Source: Gammaproteobacteria bacterium (lineage in GTDB: Bacteria > Pseudomonadota > Gammaproteobacteria > Eutrophobiales > Eutrophobiaceae). From it: a stretch of DNA of 64,000 bases. A program made the translations under genes and the position numbers. Where the stretch lies: the NCBI GenBank assembly GCA_004297165.1, contig SCUJ01000005.1:124001-188000 (forward strand). Reading direction: 5' to 3'. This document shows positions 10,193-19,226 of this stretch, in pieces. The notes below the pieces were generated by a model that did not search any database, had not been told where the DNA came from, and saw only the letters and a program-made list of their open reading frames with translations. Numbering within the stretch: position 1 is the first letter of the stretch; each line of letters begins with the position of its first letter.

Positions 10193-10870
10193 ATGAATAA
10201 CGAGAACCTATCGATCATGCGCCAGAGCCGGCTTTTTCAAGGAGTTTTAGCCACCTTTGGCGCGATCATTCTAGGTGCGATAGGTAGTGGACTATGGGAC
10301 GTGTTTCTTTCACCGATCTTTAATTGGGCAGGCGACAGACTCTTGACCGCTGCATCGTGGGCATTCGGAAGCTTTGCCGACTCAATGTACCGCCAAGTCT
10401 CGCGCGATCCCACGAATTTCGCAAAATTTCCCTACATTGTACTGATGATAAGCGGTGTCACCTTACCGTGGCTCCTGTCAGTTTTCCTGCTTATTAATCT
10501 TGGTCGCATAAGACGCTCACTGAACGAATCGCCAAGTCGTGATATAGGCGTGGCTCGAGATGATATGCTGGGTAACGTGTTCAGTCGTAGTAAGTTAATC
10601 ATCAGGCTGATACTCCCCCTCGCCTTGTTTACATCCCTTCTATACGCAAGCACGTTTTATCAGGATCTCCACTCGTGGCGTGCAGCAATTTGGGTTGAGC
10701 GATGTCTCGCGATCGTTGCGCCTCACTTGAAATCGTCAGAGTCGCTTCAGCTCCAAGCTAAGTTCCGCGCAATCGAGAAGGCGAGCGACTTCTATGAACT
10801 TGAAGACCAACTACGATCTATTGCAGGTGAACATGCTATTAGCCTTCCTGAGTTCGAGTCCATTCGCTAA
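10193..10870 (+). CDS. Hypothetical membrane protein (orphan, cassette-like)
   Basis: A 225-residue protein that I do not recognise. There are three hydrophobic stretches: residues about 15-40 (VLATFGAIILGAIGSGLWDVF), about 85-115 (YIVLMISGVTLPWLLSVFLLI) and about 140-160 (IIRLILPLALFTSLLYAS). A soluble C-terminal tail of about 65 residues, rich in Leu and Glu, follows. The frame is open back to 10154, but the ATG at 10193 is favoured by position. Base composition is clearly lower in GC and codon use less biased than in the neighbours on both sides, which suggests transfer. It lies alone between the Nudix gene and a lipid kinase gene. A GTTAGGC lies just upstream and an attC-like inverted repeat just downstream. 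Confidence 0.7.
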   Translation: MNNENLSIMRQSRLFQGVLATFGAIILGAIGSGLWDVFLSPIFNWAGDRLLTAASWAFGSFADSMYRQVSRDPTNFAKFPYIVLMISGVTLPWLLSVFLLINLGRIRRSLNESPSRDIGVARDDMLGNVFSRSKLIIRLILPLALFTSLLYASTFYQDLHSWRAAIWVERCLAIVAPHLKSSESLQLQAKFRAIEKASDFYELEDQLRSIAGEHAISLPEFESIR

Positions 10871-10883
10871 CGTGGAGTGAGCG

Positions 10884-10949
10884 GCCCAACAAGACACGCC
10901 AGCCGTTGGTCATTACGGGGTCAGCCCGTGGCTGAGGGCTGGCGTAAGA
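10884..10949 (+). repeat. attC-like inverted repeat after the orphan membrane gene
   Basis: GCCCAAC (10884-10890) fits the RYYYAAC left core. CGCCAGCC (10897-10904) pairs exactly with GGCTGGCG (10937-10944), and GTAAGAC (10943-10949) is one base from the right core GTTRRRY. Inside is a second perfect hairpin, TCAGCC-CGT-GGCTGA. This order of outer cores and inner arms is that of an integron attC site, about 66 bases long, but the right core is imperfect. It could also simply be a terminator for the upstream gene. Confidence 0.35.
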
Positions 10950-10980
10950 CCTTCGTAAGGGATATCGCACGCCTTTCGCC

Positions 10981-11901
10981 ATGCCGCACAAAGTAACTAT
11001 CATCTGCAACCCTCGGGCGGACATGGGCCGCGCGCGAATAACGATCGCGGCCCTGCGCACGAATCCGCCGGCATGCGACGCAGAGATCGTCTGGCGCGAA
11101 ACGCGCCATCCCCATCACGCGACCGAACTCGCGCAGGCGGCGGGGGATGCCGGCCATGACCTGATCATCGCGTTGGGCGGCGACGGCCTCGTGCATGAAA
11201 TAGTCAATGGACTGATGACGCTGCCCGATTCCCTCCGGCCCGCGTTCGGTGTCGTGCCGATCGGATCCGGCAACGATTTTGCCCATGCGATTGGGATCTC
11301 AGGCCGCCCGGAAGAGATCCTCGCCCGCCTGCTCCAGTCTGAAAATTTTCGGCGCGTGGATATCGGCCAGATGACCGATGATTCGGGCCGCGTGGTCTTC
11401 TTCGACAACACCCTCGGCATGGGTTTTGATGCCATCGTCACCATCCGTTCGCACCGGTTGCCGGTCATCAAGGGCTTTCTCATGTATCTGACCGCCGTGA
11501 TTCAGACCATCCTCCTGAATCACGAGTGCCTGAATGTCGTCCTTGAGACCGATAACGGCCGTTGGGAAGGCGACGTACATATGCTCGCGCTCTGCAACGG
11601 CCCTCGCGAAGGCGGCGGCTTCCTGCTCTCCCCTGATTCCAGGAACGATGACGGGACGATGGAATATATCGCCGTCACCCGCTTATCGCGCTTGTTGATG
11701 TTCCGGCTCATCAGTGAATTCATGCAGGGCACACACCGGCGTTTCCCCCAGATTCATATGGGCACATTCAAACGTCTGACCCTGACTTCGGACCGCCCAC
11801 TTCAGATACATGCCGATGGCGAGGTCATCGCCGATTTCTCCAGCGCGACGCGCCGGATCGAGGTAACTATCCTGCCGCAAGCCCTGCAAGTCGTCATTTG
11901 A
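10981..11901 (+). CDS. YegS/BmrU-type lipid (diacylglycerol) kinase
   Basis: A 306-residue member of the diacylglycerol-kinase catalytic family, which phosphorylates a membrane lipid head using ATP. The nucleotide motif IIALGGDGLVHEIVNGL has GGDG at residues 66-69. A second family motif, VPIGSGNDFAHAIG, follows near residue 95. The C-terminal half has the family beta-sandwich with ALCNGPREGGGF and ends in IHADGEVI. The length is normal. The start PHKVTIICNPRADMG places the first strand correctly. Some relatives (BmrU, YtlR) have no firm physiological role, so the exact lipid is open. Confidence 0.9.
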   Translation: MPHKVTIICNPRADMGRARITIAALRTNPPACDAEIVWRETRHPHHATELAQAAGDAGHDLIIALGGDGLVHEIVNGLMTLPDSLRPAFGVVPIGSGNDFAHAIGISGRPEEILARLLQSENFRRVDIGQMTDDSGRVVFFDNTLGMGFDAIVTIRSHRLPVIKGFLMYLTAVIQTILLNHECLNVVLETDNGRWEGDVHMLALCNGPREGGGFLLSPDSRNDDGTMEYIAVTRLSRLLMFRLISEFMQGTHRRFPQIHMGTFKRLTLTSDRPLQIHADGEVIADFSSATRRIEVTILPQALQVVI

Positions 11902-11965
11902 ATACTGGCCCGGCACGATTCCGGAATATAATCCCCTTCGGCGATGTTAACGATGGAGATGAGCG

Positions 11966-12868
11966 ATGCAGTTCTACCCACCTGGACAATACGACGACAA
12001 GACCCTGGGCTTTACCGGTATCCATGCCGTGCCCCTGGCGAGCGCCATGGGCGCGGAGATCCGGGGCGTGGATCTCGCGCGCCTGAGCGAGCAGCAATTC
12101 GACGAGATCAAGCGGGCCCTGTTCCGCTTCAAGATGATCTATTTCCGCAACCAGACGATCTCCCCCGCGGAGCAGGAGACGCTCACCTTGCGCTTCGGCA
12201 ACTTCGGAGTCGACGCCTATACCCGCGGCATGGAGGGATACCAGAACATCCAGCGCCTGATCAAGGAGGCCACCACCGTGGTGCCCCGGGTCTTCGGCGA
12301 GACCTGGCACACCGATTCGCCGTTCCTGCCGCGCCCGCCCTCCATCAGTCTGCTCTACGGGCTGGAGGTCCCGCCCTACGGCGGCGATACCTGGTGGAGC
12401 AACACGGAACTCGCCTATGAATTCCTCTCGGAAGGCATGAAGAAATTATTGGCGCCGCTGCGGGTGCATATGTCGGGACGCGAAGTAATCCGCAATACCG
12501 TGGTCAGCACCGAGCAGGGCAGGAAGAAGGTCGGGGAGATCGAGATAACCATGGATCAGAAACATATCGTCGAGGGTAATTTTCATCCGCTGGTGCGGAC
12601 CCATCCGGAGACGGGGAAGAAGAGCCTCTATGTCGATCAGGCCTACAGTCTCGGCATCCATGGGCTCGATGACGAAGAAGCCGCTGCCATCCTGGGTTAT
12701 CTCAAGCGGCATGTTACCCGTGAGCTATTCACCTGTCGCCTGCATTGGGAGAACCGCACTTTCGTAATGTGGGACAACCGCAGCGTGATCCACTACGCCT
12801 TCAACGACTACGACGGCTACCGGCGGGAGATGTTTCGCACGATCGTGGAGGGGGAAGTGCCGGTTTAA
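11966..12868 (+). CDS. TauD/TfdA-family Fe(II)/2-oxoglutarate dioxygenase
   Basis: A 300-residue non-haem iron dioxygenase that couples 2-oxoglutarate decarboxylation to substrate oxidation. Metal ligands are visible: His115 and Asp117 in GETWHTDSPF and the distal His276 in RSVIHYAFNDY. The 2-oxoglutarate-binding Arg follows at 286-287. The N-terminal GAEIRGVDLARLSEQQFDEI is typical of TauD/TfdA. Candidate substrates in the family include taurine, sulfate esters and aryloxyacids, and the neighbourhood does not choose among them. A TATAAT at 11927-11932 may belong to its promoter, though no good -35 is seen. It converges on the tpsA gene. Confidence 0.88.
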   Translation: MQFYPPGQYDDKTLGFTGIHAVPLASAMGAEIRGVDLARLSEQQFDEIKRALFRFKMIYFRNQTISPAEQETLTLRFGNFGVDAYTRGMEGYQNIQRLIKEATTVVPRVFGETWHTDSPFLPRPPSISLLYGLEVPPYGGDTWWSNTELAYEFLSEGMKKLLAPLRVHMSGREVIRNTVVSTEQGRKKVGEIEITMDQKHIVEGNFHPLVRTHPETGKKSLYVDQAYSLGIHGLDDEEAAAILGYLKRHVTRELFTCRLHWENRTFVMWDNRSVIHYAFNDYDGYRREMFRTIVEGEVPV

Positions 12869-12878
12869 AAGAATCTCA

Positions 12879-12939
12879 CGCCAAGATCGCCAAGACTAAA
12901 GAGAAATACTTTCTTGGCGGGCTTCTTCGCGCCTTGGCG
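12879..12939. terminator. Nested inverted repeat between convergent genes
   Basis: Two copies of CGCCAAG (12879-12885 and 12888-12894) face two copies of CTTGGCG (12913-12919 and 12933-12939), so outer and inner arms can pair. It lies between the stops of the dioxygenase gene (+) and tpsA (-). It could act as a bidirectional terminator, although a clear T-run is missing on both sides. CGCCAAG-type repeats also occur as dispersed elements in many bacteria. Confidence 0.45.
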
Positions 12940-12986
12940 AGGTCACGATCGATATGGGGCTGGCCGGTATGATGAATTTACCGACC

Positions 12987-15900
12987 TTAACGACACTGAA
13001 GTAGAGTCCCTTCTTCGTCCTCATCATCTTCGTCTTCGTCGGATTCGAGAATGCCCAGCTCGGCCAGCAGTTCCTCATCCTCACCCGCGAAGAGATCCTG
13101 CAAGTCATTCGTCACGATCACCTGCTCGTTGCCGGGGACGATCTCCGGGCTTTCCGGAGTGGCGTCCAGAGACAAGTTGCCGAATATGCCCGTCTGCGCA
13201 CTCGCGTCGATCAGCGGGTCCGCCGTCAACACATCACACCCGGTGCATACCCCTGCAAGGATGGTGGCCGTCCCGGTACCGGCATCCGCCAGGATCACGG
13301 CATCGGCATTCGCGCCGGCGCCTACGGTCAGTACCATATCGGCGGGCGTCGTGATCGTCCCGGCATCGATCGTCACATCGCCATCGCTGGCGACGATCGC
13401 CGCGTAGGCATCCGCACCCGTGCCGCCCGTGAGTTCCAGGCCCAGACCGAATTCCAGATCGATTAAGGTAAATGCCTTCAGCGTCGCATCGGCCGACGGT
13501 CCCGCGCCGCCCAGCAACTCACCGGTTCCTCCGAACACGCCCAGGATCCCGCCGGCATTGGAGAGGATGCGGGCGGCGTTGCCGGTTGTGGCGGCATCCG
13601 GACTTCCCTCCAGGTAGAGATTGCCGTCGATGTCGATCACGACATCGTTTCCGGCTGGATTCATCGCGGCCAGCGCGGCAATGCTGTTGGTGGACCCGGC
13701 GCCCGCGCCGCCTTTCAGATAGAGATCCACGCCCGCGCCGCTGCCTGTCTGGATGATGAGATCGCCGCCCATATTGCGGATGGCGGCCACATTGAGATCG
13801 CCCGCGCCGCCGCCGGTCAGGATCAGATCGCCGCCCGCGTTCAGGGTGATCGTCAAACTGCCCGAGGCCCCTTGCTGTTCGATCACGGCCGGATTCCCGG
13901 GCGTTCCCGTGCTCACCCCGCCGATCAATTCGATCCCGGATGCCCCCGCGGCGATTTCCGAACCGGTATCGGCAAAGATCCCGGCCAGGCTGCCCGATCC
14001 GTCGCTGCCGCCCTGGAGCAGGATGCCGTCCGCCGCGGTTAGCTTCTGGAGCGCGTTACGGGTGTCGATCCTGGCATCATTGCCCACGCCCATCCCGCCA
14101 TCGATGCTGATGTAGTCGGCATTGACCTGGGCGCCGAGATCGCCGCGGATAATGACGCCGTTGTCGCTGCCGCCCGATCCGCCCATCAGTTGAATGCCGC
14201 CGCCCGCGTCGATATCCTGCAACCCGCCGACGGCATGGATAATGAGGTCATTATTGACGCCGGAGACCGCCCCGAGCAGCAGCAACGCATCCAGCACGGA
14301 AATCTTCTGCGCGGCGGCGGACTCGATAAGCGCGTTATTCAGCGATCCGACGCCCATCCCGAACATGCTTACATCTGTCGCCGCGATGTCCTGCGCCCCG
14401 AGGCTCTTGATCAGCGCCTTGTTGTTATTTACGCCATCCCCGCCCATCAGGGTCAGCATGCCGCCGTTGACGTCGATGTCCTGATTGAAGCCGGCCCCGA
14501 ACTGGCCGATGATCGCGCTGTTGCCTGGCCCGCTAATGGTATTGCCCCCGCCCGTCAGCGTGATCCCCGTGGCGCCGGCCGCCACGGTCTGGTTGCCGAA
14601 GGCGACGATGCCGGTATTCTGATCCCCGGCAGGCGCGGCGCCGCCGATGACAAAGATGCCATCCCGAACGGCGACGGATTGCGCGGTGTTGCCGCTCTCG
14701 AAACCGGCGGCCAGCGTGCTGCTGCTGGCGTCCGTTGATCCACCCAGGATATACAGGGACCCGGCCTCGCCGGAATTGCCCACGATTACGATCTGACTCG
14801 CTCCATCCGCGCTGATCGTCGCGATGCCTCCGTTCGAGGAATCGCCGATCTGGAGAATGTTCATCCCGCTCCCGGAAAGACGCATCTCCTGTATCGCGCT
14901 GCCGCCGGTAGCCGCGAGATAAATCCCCGCGCCGTACTGGCTGACCGGGTTGGCGGCCCCGATGCGCACGAGATCCGTATTGCCGATATTGACCTTCTGC
15001 CCGGTGCAGGCGCCGCCCATGCCGGCGCCGAGACACAGAATGCCGGCGAACGAATCCACGCCTGCGCCGTTGTCGTCTATCGAGAGTCCAATGCCGAGGT
15101 CGAAGCTGCCCGCGGTGGCGATGTCCTGTTGCCCCGGGCCGAGTTGTTCGATCGAAGCGCCGGTCCCCGAGGCATTGTCGATCAGGATGTAATCGGCATC
15201 GATATCCTGGATCGCGCCGTGACCGACGATCCCCGTGACGGCCCCGGTCGTGCCCGGATTCAGGTTCTGCACGGTTAGGCCGTGAGAAACCGCGATATGT
15301 TGATCGTTGCCTTCGATGCGGGCCGCCGAGTCGGTTGCCGCCCCGCTCGCGGACGACTCCAGGGTGAGCGCGAACGCGGTGATGCTCTGCGAGTCGCCGG
15401 TGCTGACGATCTCCGCCATGCCATGGTCAGCGACGCTATAAAGTTCGACGATCCCGCCAGGCGCGGAGATGACCTGATCGGCCCCAATGCCGGTTTGCGC
15501 GATGCGCGCATGGTTGCCGATGGAGAGGCCGGTCCCGCCATACAGGGTGATGCCGCCCGTGCCTGCCATGATCGTCTGGTCGGAATCGGTCGTGATCTCG
15601 CCATGGTGCCCATCCCCGCCATTTCCTCCCGACACCATCAGGCTGTTCACGGCGTTGACGATCTGGGAAGCGCCCACGCTATTGATGAAGGCCCGGCCTC
15701 CGTCTCCCCCGGCGACCTCGATAGCGTACGCGGTGATGCTGGAGCTGCCGCCGATGCTGGTAATCGCCGCGTCGTTCAGGTCGCCCAAGGCGCCGCCATC
15801 AAGCAGTAGCAGGTTATCGATCGTGATCGTCTGGAGGCCGCCCAGGGCCAGGATCTGCGCCAGGTTGCCGGTGGCCGAATCGCCGCCCAGCAGATACAAA

Positions 15901-18900
15901 TCCTCGGCCGTTATCGTTTGCGCGCCGCCGCTTTGGATCCGGGTCTCCGAGGCGTTGCCGGAATGGTTTTCCAACTGGATGATTCCAGACGGGACATCGA
16001 TAACCTGATTCCCCATGGACTGCACCATGGCCTTCCCGCCGTCGGTGGTATTGCCTTGCAAGAGGAAAGAAGTGCCTGTGCCGTTCGCCGTCAGATCCTG
16101 CAAACCACTGAGGCTCATTAAAATAGCGTCACTCCCGGCGACCCCACCGGCAAGTAAGCTGATGGAATTCGCCACGATGGTCTGCGTCACGCCGCTGACG
16201 AGGCCCTGCACCGGCGTGAGCGAGGCCGAACTATCGATGGTCAGTCCGCCATTGCCGATGGTAATGGACTGATCCCCGCCCGCGGTGATGCGCAAGGGAA
16301 TGGCGTCCGGCGCCATATATATCTGGCCGTCTGAAATGATGATTTGATCGCCGCTCGCCTGGAGTTGCGCGTAACCTGTGCCCGCTGTGGCGGCCATGCC
16401 GAGCAGGGTCACACCGGCGCCAGTGCCGTCCGGGCTCTGGATATCCACCAACTGATCGCCGGAGGCGCTGACGCTTACAAAATTGTTGGGTCCGCTGCCG
16501 GCGTGCAGCAGCAGACTGCCCTCGCCCGGCGAATTATCCTGATTCAGAAAGATCTCCTGCTGGTTACCGGAGGAGATCGCACCGAACGACTGTATGGAGA
16601 TGACGCCAAAGTCCGGGTCGCCGGCATCGAGCACCAGATTCGCGCCAATATTAAAGGTCTGGGTGGCGTTAAACGCGGCGATCTGGACATCGATCCGGCT
16701 CGCGGTGGGCCCACCGCCGCCGATGACAAGCGATCCATTCGCTGCCGTGAGCGTTTGCGGACCGCCGCTGTCCGGCCCGCTGCTGCCGTTACCGGAGAGG
16801 ATCTTGAAGATATTGCCGATCCCCAAGCCGCCCGAGTCCGGGAGGATGGCGAAGATATTGTTTGCCGTCAGCGACTGGGCGCCGCCGCCAAAAACAATGA
16901 TCTCCAGGTCCGAGGAGCTCACGCTTCCCAGCAGGAATATATTCTCCCCTTCGATCTGCATCGAACCGGTATTGGCCGGCGTCGTGCCCACCTGGATGGT
17001 CAACATCGGGCTGATTAGCGGGACCTCGACCTCGAAATTCCCCAATGTATCCAGATTGGAATCCGCAACCAGGGTCAGGTTGCCGTGATCGGCGAGACGG
17101 ATATCGTTGACGACGGACAGACTGCCGGCGGATTTGATGACCACATCGCCGTTGACCAGCGTCTCCACGCCCTTGATCGAGTGCGACAGGCCGAAAAAGG
17201 TATCGCCCAGTTGCAGGTCCTGTCCGGGGTCGGGAGAATCGATGAATATGCCCGGCGAGGCCTGATGGGTGTGGGCGGCCAGGGCATTCACCTGCACCCG
17301 CAAGGGTTCGCTCGCCGTGCCGATCGATCCGCCGCCCGGTCCGGCCACGGGGTCGTGATCGACGAACAGCGAATTGCCGGTAATGAGCGCATCGGCCGAG
17401 GTCCTGCGGATACTGCTGCCGGTGAGGCCATCGCCCTGGCCGTTGACGCGCAGGAGGATTTCCGTGGCCACGAGGTTTTCCAGCATCATGTTGCCGCTCT
17501 GCCCGAGACTGTCGATTTCCAGTGTCAGGTTGTTCGCGCCGGTATCCAGGGTGGTGCCGTCGGCCATGAAGATACCCGCGAGACCCGCATCCCGATCGCC
17601 GGTGCTGGCGCCCAGGTCGTTGGCGACGATCACGAGTTCGCCGTCGTCCGTGTCGATATCCGCGTTGATGTTGACGCTGCGTCCGGCGTAGATGCCGAGA
17701 TTGCCGCCGGCCCCCGAAGGATTATTGGATGCCAGGGTTTCATTGATGCTGACGTCGGTGTTGGCATGCAGGTCGACGGCCACGCCGGTATCGGTGATTG
17801 CGGTGATGTCATCCGCATCGAAGGTGACGGTCAGGCCGAAGCCCTCGCTGAAATCGTCATTGAGGGACACCGTCGGGCCAGGGCCGCCCAGATTGGAGAT
17901 AAAGATGAATTTCGGATCGAATAACACACGACCCGGATTGCCCAAGGCCGCGCCCAGATCGAGGCTGCCCCGGTAGTTCAACCGTTCCTTGCCCGAGATC
18001 TCGGCAAAGCCGCCGTCGCCGTCCGCGCCCGTCCCGCGCGCGGAGATCGCCCCCGCGAAGACGTTATCCTCATCGGCCCAGACGATGACCTTGCCGCCAT
18101 CGCCGTTATCTGTCGCATCCGCGTGGATCGTGGCGCCGGACTCGACGGTCGTATCCCGCGCGTTTTGTATTTCGGAATTCGCGCCCTGGTAATCCCCGCC
18201 CACGAGGGCCAGGCCGCCGCCCAGTGCGCCGGAGACATCGATGACGGCCCCGCTCATCAGCCGCACCTCTTCGCCCTCAACGATCACCTGGCCACCCGCC
18301 GCTTCGCTGCCGCTGGCCTCGATCGCGCCCGCGACCTGCGTCGCGCCATCGCGGCTCGTGATCCGGATCGTCCCTCCCTGAGGACCGTTTGCTGAGAGCG
18401 TTGCGGTTGCACCAATCTCTGTTTTATCGCTGGCGTAGAGTTCGATCCTGCCTTGCGCATCCACACGCATGCTATCGGCGTTGATCGCACCCTCATGGCG
18501 GATGGTCCCGGCGAAGATGGCCGCGGCCCCGCCTCGCGTCAGCAGTTCGCCCAGATTCAAGACCGCGTTGTCCGGGGCCTCAATCTCGTACACGATATGT
18601 TCGGAATCCAGACTCGCGAGCGTCACACGTTCCCCGGCGGCAAGGATGAGTTGTCCTCCCTGGGTCTCGATGATGCCGCTGTTCTCGATGTTCGGGGCGA
18701 TCAGGAAGATATCGCCATCAGCGCCCGCCTTGATATACCCCTGATTGCGGATGCCCCCTTCCCCGCCCTCCTTGAATTCATGCCGGTCTGCCAGAAAATC
18801 TGCGTCACTCAACTCCAGGGTCGAGGCCACGAGGCCCGCAGTGTCAATCACGGCATCCGGACCGAAGACGATCCCGTTGCGGTTGATGAGATAGACCCGG

Positions 18901-19226
18901 CCGTTCGAGAGCAACTGCCCGAGCAGGCTGGAAGGGTCCTGGCCCACGACGCGGTTCAATACGGCGCTGTCGGCGGACTGCTGGAGGAAGCGCGTGGTCT
19001 CGCCGGGCTGGATGGAGAACTGCTGCCAGTTGAGGATCGCCCCTGGCGTATTGGCGATATCGAGGGTGTTGGCATCCGGCTGCGAGAACGCCGCCTCGCC
19101 ATGCGCGACCTCCACGCCCTCTGGGTTGGCCCAGACGGCGGCCCCCATGACCACGGCGCAGGTCCCCGCGATTAACGCGAGCCCGCGGGGTAGTCCGGCG
19201 GGGAGATTATTCCAGGGCGCACTCAT
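12987..19226 (-). CDS. TpsA exoprotein, filamentous haemagglutinin-type, two-partner secretion
   Basis: A 2079-residue secreted protein. A signal region (about 1-34) ends near GAAVWANPEG. The TPS secretion domain follows, with NRVVGQDPSSLLGQLLSNGR and the NPNGI-like motif LINRNGIVFGPD near residues 95-125. The rest is Gly/Asp-rich and predicted to form a beta-helix. Roughly residues 750-1800 contain many imperfect repeats of the form QxIxAxxxxLxxGG, for example GGAQTITAEDLYLLGG and GGLQTITIDNLLLLDGG. The C-terminus is strongly acidic (SDEDEDDEDEEG) and ends in LLQCR. It overlaps the FecR gene by 20 bases and is the last gene of the locus. It could be an adhesin or a matrix protein; no toxin domain is visible at the C-terminus. 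Confidence 0.93.
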   Translation of the reverse strand: MSAPWNNLPAGLPRGLALIAGTCAVVMGAAVWANPEGVEVAHGEAAFSQPDANTLDIANTPGAILNWQQFSIQPGETTRFLQQSADSAVLNRVVGQDPSSLLGQLLSNGRVYLINRNGIVFGPDAVIDTAGLVASTLELSDADFLADRHEFKEGGEGGIRNQGYIKAGADGDIFLIAPNIENSGIIETQGGQLILAAGERVTLASLDSEHIVYEIEAPDNAVLNLGELLTRGGAAAIFAGTIRHEGAINADSMRVDAQGRIELYASDKTEIGATATLSANGPQGGTIRITSRDGATQVAGAIEASGSEAAGGQVIVEGEEVRLMSGAVIDVSGALGGGLALVGGDYQGANSEIQNARDTTVESGATIHADATDNGDGGKVIVWADEDNVFAGAISARGTGADGDGGFAEISGKERLNYRGSLDLGAALGNPGRVLFDPKFIFISNLGGPGPTVSLNDDFSEGFGLTVTFDADDITAITDTGVAVDLHANTDVSINETLASNNPSGAGGNLGIYAGRSVNINADIDTDDGELVIVANDLGASTGDRDAGLAGIFMADGTTLDTGANNLTLEIDSLGQSGNMMLENLVATEILLRVNGQGDGLTGSSIRRTSADALITGNSLFVDHDPVAGPGGGSIGTASEPLRVQVNALAAHTHQASPGIFIDSPDPGQDLQLGDTFFGLSHSIKGVETLVNGDVVIKSAGSLSVVNDIRLADHGNLTLVADSNLDTLGNFEVEVPLISPMLTIQVGTTPANTGSMQIEGENIFLLGSVSSSDLEIIVFGGGAQSLTANNIFAILPDSGGLGIGNIFKILSGNGSSGPDSGGPQTLTAANGSLVIGGGGPTASRIDVQIAAFNATQTFNIGANLVLDAGDPDFGVISIQSFGAISSGNQQEIFLNQDNSPGEGSLLLHAGSGPNNFVSVSASGDQLVDIQSPDGTGAGVTLLGMAATAGTGYAQLQASGDQIIISDGQIYMAPDAIPLRITAGGDQSITIGNGGLTIDSSASLTPVQGLVSGVTQTIVANSISLLAGGVAGSDAILMSLSGLQDLTANGTGTSFLLQGNTTDGGKAMVQSMGNQVIDVPSGIIQLENHSGNASETRIQSGGAQTITAEDLYLLGGDSATGNLAQILALGGLQTITIDNLLLLDGGALGDLNDAAITSIGGSSSITAYAIEVAGGDGGRAFINSVGASQIVNAVNSLMVSGGNGGDGHHGEITTDSDQTIMAGTGGITLYGGTGLSIGNHARIAQTGIGADQVISAPGGIVELYSVADHGMAEIVSTGDSQSITAFALTLESSASGAATDSAARIEGNDQHIAVSHGLTVQNLNPGTTGAVTGIVGHGAIQDIDADYILIDNASGTGASIEQLGPGQQDIATAGSFDLGIGLSIDDNGAGVDSFAGILCLGAGMGGACTGQKVNIGNTDLVRIGAANPVSQYGAGIYLAATGGSAIQEMRLSGSGMNILQIGDSSNGGIATISADGASQIVIVGNSGEAGSLYILGGSTDASSSTLAAGFESGNTAQSVAVRDGIFVIGGAAPAGDQNTGIVAFGNQTVAAGATGITLTGGGNTISGPGNSAIIGQFGAGFNQDIDVNGGMLTLMGGDGVNNNKALIKSLGAQDIAATDVSMFGMGVGSLNNALIESAAAQKISVLDALLLLGAVSGVNNDLIIHAVGGLQDIDAGGGIQLMGGSGGSDNGVIIRGDLGAQVNADYISIDGGMGVGNDARIDTRNALQKLTAADGILLQGGSDGSGSLAGIFADTGSEIAAGASGIELIGGVSTGTPGNPAVIEQQGASGSLTITLNAGGDLILTGGGAGDLNVAAIRNMGGDLIIQTGSGAGVDLYLKGGAGAGSTNSIAALAAMNPAGNDVVIDIDGNLYLEGSPDAATTGNAARILSNAGGILGVFGGTGELLGGAGPSADATLKAFTLIDLEFGLGLELTGGTGADAYAAIVASDGDVTIDAGTITTPADMVLTVGAGANADAVILADAGTGTATILAGVCTGCDVLTADPLIDASAQTGIFGNLSLDATPESPEIVPGNEQVIVTNDLQDLFAGEDEELLAELGILESDEDEDDEDEEGTLLQCR

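Noticed and set aside
15273-15279. GTTAGGC heptamer inside tpsA
   Set aside because: Lies in coding sequence with no attC-like partner; shows how common the heptamer is by chance.
13000-17000. Repeated sequence that might be a CRISPR array
   Set aside because: The periodicity is of amino acids within the tpsA reading frame, with no constant DNA repeat and spacer lengths.
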